Source: an uncultured Gemmatimonadota bacterium (GTDB lineage: Bacteria > Gemmatimonadota > Gemmatimonadetes > Gemmatimonadales > GWC2-71-9). From it: a stretch of DNA of 5,297 bases. The translations under genes and the position numbers were made by a program. Each line of letters starts with the position of its first letter. The first letter of the stretch is position 1. The notes under the pieces were generated by a model. It made no database searches, was not told where the DNA came from, and saw nothing but the letters and a program-made list of their open reading frames with translations. Of the stretch, positions 1 through 5,297 are shown piece by piece. The stretch covers positions 1 to 5,297 of the forward strand of contig CAMLHU010000165.1 in assembly GCA_946479825.1 (NCBI GenBank). The letters are read 5' to 3'.

Positions 1-83
1 GGGGTCCGGGTATGAGGGAAGAGGGGGAGGAGATCAGCTGGCGTTCCCCTCTCCACGAACGTGGAGAGGGGACAGGGGTGAGG
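1..83. repeat. Composite dihairpin repeat, copy 1 (cut by window edge)
   Basis: Non-coding stretch between the gmhA stop and the window start. It is an inverted copy of the 3615-3715 element. Bases 21-32 match the complement of 3670-3681, an 8-base spacer (33-40) differs, and 41-49 match the complement of 3653-3661, so spacing is preserved. One complete hairpin (45-72) is followed by an outer end reading acaggggtgagg, which corresponds to the outer end of the other copy. The second hairpin is incomplete because its other arm would lie left of base 1. It begins 8 bases after the gmhA stop codon. I see no gene here; the short plus-strand frame that crosses it is an artefact of high GC. Function is unknown: it could be a REP-like mobile palindrome, an mRNA 3'-end stabiliser or a transcription end signal. 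Confidence 0.75.
45..72. repeat. Perfect 13-bp hairpin downstream of gmhA
   Basis: Arms 45-57 and 60-72 are exactly complementary, leaving only AA between them; in practice the loop would open to four or more bases. Read in the direction of gmhA transcription, the hairpin starts 19 bases after the stop codon. It is followed by AACGCC rather than a T-run, so it does not look like a classical intrinsic terminator, although a hairpin this stable could still define an mRNA 3' end. Confidence 0.8.
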
Positions 84-91
84 AGTAAGGC

Positions 92-667
92 CTATGCGCC
101 CCCGATCAACTCCCGCTCCACCACCTCCACGATCAGGTGCTCGACGGCGAGGTGGACCTCCTGGATCTCGCTCGTCACGTCCGACCGCACCACGTACGCA
201 TCGTCCACCGCGGGCTTGAGCTGGCCGCCGTCGCGGCCCAGGAAGGCCACCGTCGGCGTGCCGATCCGCCGGGCCGCTTCGACGGCCAGGAGAAGATTCG
301 GGCTGTTGCCGCTGGTCGAGTGCACCACCAGCAGGTCGCCCGGCCGGCACAGCGCCTCGACCTGCCGGGCGAACACCCGGTCGAACCCGATGTCGTTCCC
401 CGCCGCCGTGATCAGCGACGTGTCGGTGGTGAGCGCCACCGCGCGGAGCGGCCGGCGGTCGGCCTTGTAGCGCACCACGTACTCGGTGGCCACGTGCTGC
501 GCGTCGGCCGCGCTCCCGCCGTTCCCGGCGAAGTAGAGCGTCCCGCCGCCGCGCAGCGTCCCCACGAATCGCGCGGCGATCGCCGCCAGCCGTTCGCCGT
601 CCTCGGCCGTGAGCTCCGCCAGCCGGGCCCGCCGCCGGAACGCCTCGACGAAATGCTTCGCGGTCAT
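92..667 (-). CDS. gmhA: Sedoheptulose 7-phosphate isomerase (phosphoheptose isomerase), SIS family
   Basis: Predicted cytosolic enzyme converting sedoheptulose 7-phosphate to D-glycero-D-manno-heptose 7-phosphate, the first step towards ADP-heptose for lipopolysaccharide or other glycans. The 191-residue length matches E. coli GmhA (192). A single SIS domain is visible: AGNGGSAADAQH at 47-58, the sugar-phosphate loop STSGNS at 117-122, and EIQEVH at 167-172. The zinc ligands known in GmhA have counterparts at H58, E62, Q169 and H177 with the same spacing as in E. coli (each shifted by three). This favours GmhA over the related replication regulator DiaA, which is the main alternative. The ATG start overlaps the upstream gene's TGA (ATGA) and has a GGAG site 8 bases before it, so it is probably translated from the alaS message. 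The stop is TAG. No partner heptose kinase or epimerase gene is visible in the window. Confidence 0.87.
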   Translation of the reverse strand: MTAKHFVEAFRRRARLAELTAEDGERLAAIAARFVGTLRGGGTLYFAGNGGSAADAQHVATEYVVRYKADRRPLRAVALTTDTSLITAAGNDIGFDRVFARQVEALCRPGDLLVVHSTSGNSPNLLLAVEAARRIGTPTVAFLGRDGGQLKPAVDDAYVVRSDVTSEIQEVHLAVEHLIVEVVERELIGGA

Positions 668-951
668 CTGCCGGTCTCCGTGGTGAGCTGCCGCGCGAAC
701 GCCTCGAGCCCCGCCGGGTCGGCCTCGGCCTGCCGGAAGAGCGCCAGCGTGATGAGCCCGTCGGCGGCGAGCAGGTCGAGCGCGATCGAGCGGTCGCCCG
801 GATGGGCCACGACCTCATCGAGCGCGCGCGCGGCCGCACGGGCCAGCGCCATCGCGTCCGGCGCGACCCCAGCCATCTCGCGCATCCGCACCCGGAGCGG
901 GTCGGGGGCGTCCGCGGTGTGGGCCTCGAACCAGGCGGCGGGGTGGGTCAC
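664..951 (-). CDS. Small alpha-helical protein of unknown function, coupled to alaS and gmhA
   Basis: I do not recognise this family. I choose the GTG at 951, giving 95 residues, because it overlaps the alaS TGA as GTGA and has a weak purine-rich site (GGGGA) six bases upstream. A longer frame starting at a GTG at 972 would add seven residues and overlap alaS by 25 bases. The protein is rich in Ala, Leu, Arg, Asp and Glu and looks wholly helical. It starts MTHPAAWFEAHTADAP and has a central Ala-rich stretch (about residues 33-44). A second helical half follows (roughly 55-90) with SIALDLLAADGLITLALF. There is no signal peptide, membrane segment, cysteine pair or recognised catalytic motif, so it is probably cytosolic. 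The stop overlaps the gmhA start (ATGA). Tight coupling on both sides supports a real gene, but association with either neighbour's function is only inference. Confidence 0.7.
   Translation of the reverse strand: MTHPAAWFEAHTADAPDPLRVRMREMAGVAPDAMALARAAARALDEVVAHPGDRSIALDLLAADGLITLALFRQAEADPAGLEAFARQLTTETGR
676..679 (-). promoter_or_regulatory. Shine-Dalgarno site for gmhA
   Basis: GGAG on the minus strand, eight bases before the gmhA ATG and inside the end of the preceding gene. Together with the ATGA overlap it fixes the gmhA start at 667 and suggests that re-initiation and independent ribosome entry are both possible. Confidence 0.55.
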
Positions 952-3578
952 TTCCCGTCCCCGGCCAGCCACCCCTCGACGGCGCCCTGGATCGCGCCGC
1001 CTGCCGGCTGCGCCTCCTGGGCCAGGCTCCCGGAGGCGAAGTACGGCCGCCCTCCGCCCTTCCCGCCCAGCCGCTCCACCAGTCCGCGCGCCTGCCGCCC
1101 CGCCTTCACCAGGTCGTCGCTCAGCGCCACGTGCACCCCGCCTTTGTCCGTGGCGCCGAAGAGCACCAGCACCGCCTTGGCGCGCGGATGGGCGGAGCGG
1201 AACGTGTCCGCCGCCGCCGCGATCTCGTTCCGGTCCTCGGCCGAGGTGCGGGCCACCGTCACGGCGACGTCGCCCACCTGGAACGACTCCTCCGGCGCCG
1301 AGCTCGCGCCCGACTTGAGCAGCTCCGCCACGCGGGCCTCGAGCTTCCCCCGCTCCGCCACCAGCTGGTCGAGCTTCGCCAGCAGGTGCTCGGGCTGGGC
1401 CTTGAGCCGCTGCGCCGCGTCCTGCAGGGTGCCGCGCAGGGCGTTGAGCTCGTCGTACGCCTCGGGGCCCGTCACCGCCTCGATCCGGCGGACGCCCGCC
1501 GCGACGCCCCCCTGCCCCGTGAACCGGAAGAGCCCGACCTGGCCGGTGCTGCGCACGTGCGTGCCGCCGCAGAGCTCGATCGAGTAGTCGTCCATGAACA
1601 CCACCCGCACCCGGTCGCCGTACTTGTCCTGGAAGAAGGCCATCGCGCCGAGCGCGAGCGCCTCCTTGAGCGGCAGCTCGCGGGTGGTGACCGGGCGGTT
1701 CTCCCAGACCTGCTCGTTCACCTCGCGCTCGATGGCGTCGAGGATCTCGGGCTCGATCGGGCCGTGGTGCGAGAAGTCGAACCGCAGCCGCCCCGGCTCC
1801 ACCCGCGAGCCCTGCTGCCGCACGTGGGGGCCGAGGTGCCGGCGGAGCGCCGCGTGGACCAGGTGGGTTGCGCTGTGGTTGCGCTCGATGTTCCGGCGCC
1901 GCGGCGTGTCCACCTGCGCCGCCACCGGCGTCGGCTCGAAGGTGCCGTCAAAGGCGGCGGAGACGAGCGTCCCTTCCGGCGCCTTCCGCACCGTGTCCAC
2001 GGCGAGGGTCCACCCCTGCCCGCGAACGAGGCCGGTGTCGCTCACCTGGCCGCCCGACTCCACGTAGAACGGGTTGTCGCGGAGCAGCAGCTCCACCCGG
2101 TCGCCCGCCTGCCGGAAGCCGAGGATCTCAGTGTCCGCGCCGGTGGTGTCGTAACCCACGAACACCTGGTCGCCGCGCTTGAGCTGGCGCCACTCCCCTT
2201 CTTCGCCGGTGAGTACCGCGGGCGCGCCGGCCGCGAACTGGCTCGCCCGCACCGCGCGCGACCGCCGGCGCTGGCCCTCGAGCGCCCGCTCGAAGCCCGC
2301 GATGTCCACCGTCGCGCCGCGCTCGGCGGCGATGAGCTCGGTCAGGTCCACCGGGAAGCCGAAGGTGTCGTAGAGCTTGAACGCCTCGTCGCCGGGGATC
2401 ACCGTGGTGCCGCCGGCGAGCAGCTCCTCCAGGCGGCCGAGGCCCCCCTCGATCGTCTCGAGGAAGCGCTCCTCCTCCTGGCGCGTCACGTCGGCGATGT
2501 AGGCCGCCTTCTCGGTGAGCTCGGGGTAGGCGTGCCCCATCTCGTGGGCGACGACGCCGGTGAGCGGCGCCAGCGTCGGCTCGCGGCGGCCGAGGAGCCA
2601 GGCGTGCCGCACCGCGCGGCGGAGGATGCGCCTGAGCACGTAGCCGCGGCCGTCGTTGCTCGGGTAGCAGCCGTCGGCGAGCAGGAACGCCACCGCGCGG
2701 GCGTGGTCGGCGAGCACGCGGTACGGCGCCCCGGCGGGGCCGCGGTCATACGGCCGCCCGACCAGCTGCTCCGCCTTGTGGAGGAGGGGCCAGAAGAGGT
2801 CGGTGTGGAAGTTCGAGTCCTCGCCCTGCACCACCGCGGCGATCCGCTCGAGCCCCGCCCCGGTGTCCACCGAGGGCTTCGGGAGGGGGGTGAGGGTGCC
2901 GTCGGCCGAGCGGTCGAACTGCATGAAGACGAGGTTCCAGATCTCGAGAAACCGCCCCTCCTCGGCCAGCCGCTCGAACTCTTCCTGCGGCATCGCCACG
3001 TCCGCCCGTCCGCCGGTGCGCCCGTGCGCCTTCCAGTCCAGGTCCACGTAGATCTCGGTGCACGGCCCGCAGGGGCCGGTGTCGCCCATCTGCCAGAAGT
3101 TGTCCTTGTCGCCGAGGCCGTAGATGCGGGCGTCGGGGAGGCCCGCCACCTCGCGCCAGAACTTCCGCGCCTCGTCGTCGGTGTGGTGGACCGTGACGCG
3201 GAGCCGTTCCGGATCGAGGGCCAGCCACTCCTTGCCGGTCACGAACTCCCAGGCGAAGGCGATCGCGTCGCGCTTGAAGTAGTCGCCGAAGGAGAAGTTC
3301 CCCAGCATCTCGAAGAAGGTGTGGTGCCGCTTGGTGAACCCCACCTGCTCGAGGTCGTTGTGCTTGCCGCCGGCGCGGACGCACTTCTGCACCGTCGTGG
3401 CTCGGCGGTAGTCGCGCTGCTCGACGCCCTGGAAGACGCGCTTGAACTGGTTCATCCCGGCGTTGGTGAACAGCAGCGTCGGGTCGTCGGCGGGGATCAG
3501 CGACGAAGAAGGCACCTCGCGGTGCCCCTTGGCGACGAAATAGTCGAGGAACTTCCGGCGGATCTGGTGGGCGTGCAT
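948..3578 (-). CDS. alaS: Alanyl-tRNA synthetase
   Basis: Class II synthetase that charges tRNA-Ala with alanine in the cytosol and hydrolyses mischarged Ser/Gly-tRNA-Ala. At 876 residues it is the normal full length (E. coli also 876). The catalytic domain includes TLLFTNAGMNQF at 34-45 (motif 1 region), CVRAGGKHNDLEQVGFTKRHH at about 66-86 running into FFEMLGNFSFGDYF at 88-101 (motif 2 region), VDTGAGLERI at 237-246, and motif 3 GRGYVLRRILRRAVRH at 310-325. The editing domain has HSATH (H568, H572) and CGGTH (C670, H674), the four conserved metal ligands. A helical linker follows (about 710-755), then the C-Ala/DHHA1 domain ending in GGKGGGRP (838-845). The ATG is preceded by a -10-like box only six bases away and has no Shine-Dalgarno sequence, suggesting leaderless translation. 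It is probably the first gene of an operon with the small gene and gmhA. No truncation or missing key residue is seen. Confidence 0.98.
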   Translation of the reverse strand: MHAHQIRRKFLDYFVAKGHREVPSSSLIPADDPTLLFTNAGMNQFKRVFQGVEQRDYRRATTVQKCVRAGGKHNDLEQVGFTKRHHTFFEMLGNFSFGDYFKRDAIAFAWEFVTGKEWLALDPERLRVTVHHTDDEARKFWREVAGLPDARIYGLGDKDNFWQMGDTGPCGPCTEIYVDLDWKAHGRTGGRADVAMPQEEFERLAEEGRFLEIWNLVFMQFDRSADGTLTPLPKPSVDTGAGLERIAAVVQGEDSNFHTDLFWPLLHKAEQLVGRPYDRGPAGAPYRVLADHARAVAFLLADGCYPSNDGRGYVLRRILRRAVRHAWLLGRREPTLAPLTGVVAHEMGHAYPELTEKAAYIADVTRQEEERFLETIEGGLGRLEELLAGGTTVIPGDEAFKLYDTFGFPVDLTELIAAERGATVDIAGFERALEGQRRRSRAVRASQFAAGAPAVLTGEEGEWRQLKRGDQVFVGYDTTGADTEILGFRQAGDRVELLLRDNPFYVESGGQVSDTGLVRGQGWTLAVDTVRKAPEGTLVSAAFDGTFEPTPVAAQVDTPRRRNIERNHSATHLVHAALRRHLGPHVRQQGSRVEPGRLRFDFSHHGPIEPEILDAIEREVNEQVWENRPVTTRELPLKEALALGAMAFFQDKYGDRVRVVFMDDYSIELCGGTHVRSTGQVGLFRFTGQGGVAAGVRRIEAVTGPEAYDELNALRGTLQDAAQRLKAQPEHLLAKLDQLVAERGKLEARVAELLKSGASSAPEESFQVGDVAVTVARTSAEDRNEIAAAADTFRSAHPRAKAVLVLFGATDKGGVHVALSDDLVKAGRQARGLVERLGGKGGGRPYFASGSLAQEAQPAGGAIQGAVEGWLAGDGK

Positions 3579-3584
3579 CCGGGG

Positions 3585-3590
3585 AATATA
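3585..3590 (-). promoter_or_regulatory. Probable alaS promoter -10 box, leaderless start
   Basis: On the minus strand TATATT is followed by CCCCGG and then the alaS ATG. A sigma-70-type start point about seven bases after the -10 box would fall on or next to the A of ATG, giving a leaderless mRNA. This AT-rich hexamer stands out in very GC-rich surroundings, and no Shine-Dalgarno sequence precedes the ATG. No good -35 hexamer is visible at 17-18 bases; that region falls in the inverted repeat and edge of the composite repeat at 3600-3621. The start site itself is inferred. Confidence 0.6.
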
Positions 3591-3599
3591 AGGGGACGC

Positions 3600-3621
3600 G
3601 TGAGGCGCGTCGTTGCCTCAC
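3600..3621. other. Small inverted repeat over the alaS -35 region
   Basis: GTGAGGC at 3600-3606 and GCCTCAC at 3615-3621 are perfect 7-bp inverted arms with an 8-base spacer. The right arm is also the outer end of the composite repeat, and GTGAGGC recurs at its other end (3709-3715). It lies where the -35 region of the alaS promoter is expected. It could be an operator-like site, or simply a leftover or partial copy of a repeat end; the second seems at least as likely. Confidence 0.4.
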
Positions 3622-3627
3622 CCCCTG

Positions 3628-3657
3628 TCCCCCTCTCCTCATACGAGGAGAGGGGGA
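3628..3657. repeat. Hairpin A of composite repeat copy 2
   Basis: Perfect 13-bp stem, arms 3628-3640 and 3645-3657, with loop ATAC on the plus strand. The stem tip reads CCTC/GAGG, whereas hairpin B and the hairpin at 45-72 have CCAC/GTGG at the same place, so the pairing is kept while the bases differ on both arms. Confidence 0.85.
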
Positions 3658-3674
3658 ACGCCCGAGGAACTCCT

Positions 3675-3702
3675 CCCCCTCTCCACGTATGTGGAGAGGG
3701 GG
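3675..3702. repeat. Hairpin B of composite repeat copy 2
   Basis: Perfect 12-bp stem, arms 3675-3686 and 3691-3702, with loop GTAT on the plus strand. In the recX direction it is the first stable hairpin after the stop codon, starting 12 bases later. No T-run follows, so any termination would have to be of a non-classical kind. Confidence 0.85.
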
Positions 3703-3714
3703 CGGGGGGTGAGG

Positions 3715-4385
3715 CTACCCCACCACCTCTTTCACCACCCCGCGGGCCACGGACCCGGTGAAGCCTCGGCGGGCCAGGTATGCGAGCAGGCGCCGCCGGC
3801 GGGCCGGGCGGTCGAGCCCTTCGAGCTGCGGGGCGCGCTTGCGGGCGAGGGCGCGGGCCTGGTCTTCCAGCGCCGAGTCGTCGGTCCGGTCGGCGAGGAC
3901 CCGGTCCACGAGTCCGCGGTCCACGCCCATCGCGCCCAGGTCGCGGGCGATGCGCGCCGGGCCGCGTCCGCGGGCGGCGCGGGTCTCCGCGTAGCCCCGG
4001 GCGAACTTGAGGTCGTCGAGGAGCCCCATCTGGTGGAGCCGGTCGAGCGCTCCTTCGACCGCCGCGGCGGGGTGGCCGCGCTTGATCGTCCGGCGGCCGA
4101 GGTCGTGCCGGGCGAAGGCCCGGCGGGCGAGCGCGCGGAGCATCGTGCGGAGCGCCGCCTCGATGTCCGCCGCCGCCTCGAGCCGGTCGGAGAGCGCGGC
4201 GTCGAGCCGCACCCCCGGGCCCACGCCGTCCAGGGTGTCGGCCGGCACCGTCCACCGGGGCCGGCCGTCCACTTCCACCCGCACCGCCCCCGCCCGGCGC
4301 GGGTCGGGCTCGCAGGCGGTGATCCGCCCTTCGCCCGGCACCACGACCGTCTCGGCCACCCGGGCGCCGGGGGCGGGGCCCCACC

Positions 4386-4389
<4 letters not shown>
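3715..4389 (-). CDS. recX: RecX, regulator of RecA
   Basis: Cytosolic modulator that binds RecA filaments and, in studied bacteria, inhibits or adjusts their extension and activity. The 224 residues include a basic helical-repeat region typical of Rec[21 protein letters not shown] at 87-106, [30 protein letters not shown] at about 115-144, [19 protein letters not shown] at 147-165, and a last repeat containing [10 protein letters not shown] at 201-210. The protein is longer than E. coli RecX (about 166 residues). An N-terminal part of about 75 residues includes [20 protein letters not shown] (23-42), resembling the beta-rich N-terminal segment of longer RecX proteins in other phyla. The ATG overlaps the recA TGA (ATGA), and a weak GAAGG lies nine bases upstream, so recX is probably translated by coupling to recA and follows its regulation. 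The TAG stop abuts the composite repeat. Confidence 0.92.

Positions 4390-5297
<908 letters not shown>

Larger units (their letters stand above)
3615..3715. repeat. Composite dihairpin repeat, copy 2 (complete), between recX and alaS
   Basis: A 101-bp element made of two hairpins inside a larger imperfect inverted repeat. The outer arms are 3615-3638 (starting GCCTCACCCCC) and 3693-3715 (ending GGGGTGAGGC). Inside them lie hairpin A (3628-3657) and hairpin B (3675-3702), separated by 3658-3674. The whole 3579-3714 intergenic gap holds this element plus the alaS promoter and no gene. Its right end shares the last base of the recX TAG stop codon. An inverted second copy lies at 1-83 after gmhA. 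It resembles REP/BIME-type paired palindromes in architecture, but I cannot assign it to a named family, and no associated transposase gene is in the window. Confidence 0.82.

Noticed and set aside
12..470. Plus-strand frame of 152 codons running from the repeat into gmhA
   Set aside because: It begins in the hairpin repeat and is otherwise antisense to gmhA, with a Ser/Arg/Thr-rich composition and no motif.
664..972. Longer version of the small gene starting at the GTG at 972
   Set aside because: The GTG at 951 overlaps the alaS stop in the common 4-base arrangement and has a better-spaced purine-rich site. The extra seven residues lie wholly within alaS. The longer start cannot be fully excluded.
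2746..3642. Minus-strand 298-codon frame inside alaS
   Set aside because: It is a frame-shifted shadow of alaS, rich in Arg, Pro and Ala, with no recognisable domain.
3628..3702. Hairpins as ordinary Rho-independent terminators
   Set aside because: The stems are strong, but neither strand has a T-run directly after them, and they belong to a repeat also found elsewhere. A terminator role is kept only as a hypothesis.
3615..3715. Start of a CRISPR array
   Set aside because: There are only two palindromic units, inverted relative to each other within a composite, with no regular direct repeats or spacers and no cas genes.
1131..3761. Long plus-strand open frame of 876 codons opposite alaS
   Set aside because: It is antisense to an unmistakable full-length alaS, has a low-complexity composition rich in Arg, Val, Ala, Glu and His, and has no family motif. 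Long antisense frames are expected in very GC-rich coding DNA; the equal codon count is coincidence.

Overview
This GC-rich window (about 70% G+C by eye) is a bacterial chromosomal housekeeping segment. All five genes lie on the minus strand, so transcription runs from right to left: recA (5' end outside the window), recX, alaS, a small unknown gene, and a gmhA-type sugar-phosphate isomerase gene. The order recA-recX-alaS is a known conserved arrangement, also seen in E. coli. A GmhA-like enzyme suggests a Gram-negative-type envelope with heptose-containing polysaccharide. GC content, the alaS promoter layout and the hairpin repeats would fit a Gemmatimonadota-like soil or water bacterium. That assignment is inference, and no rRNA or marker comparison was possible.

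Layout: 4386-5297 is recA, lacking roughly its first 45 residues. It overlaps recX (3715-4389) by an ATGA junction. From 3579 to 3714 there is a gap filled almost completely by a 101-bp composite palindromic repeat (3615-3715), followed by a probable alaS promoter just upstream of the alaS ATG. alaS (948-3578), the 95-codon gene (664-951, GTG start) and gmhA (92-667) are linked by 4-base stop/start overlaps (GTGA and ATGA) and probably form one translationally coupled operon. From 1 to 83, just after the gmhA stop, lies a second copy of the same composite repeat, in opposite orientation and cut by the window edge.

Functions: recA and recX form a recombination/DNA-repair unit, with RecX modulating RecA filaments. 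alaS is a complete two-domain-plus-C-Ala alanyl-tRNA synthetase with its editing-site zinc ligands. GmhA starts ADP-heptose synthesis. No convincing new biological system was found. The points most worth a second look are the paired dihairpin repeats at both operon ends (with stem-preserving differences), the probable leaderless alaS promoter, and the unknown coupled 95-residue protein.
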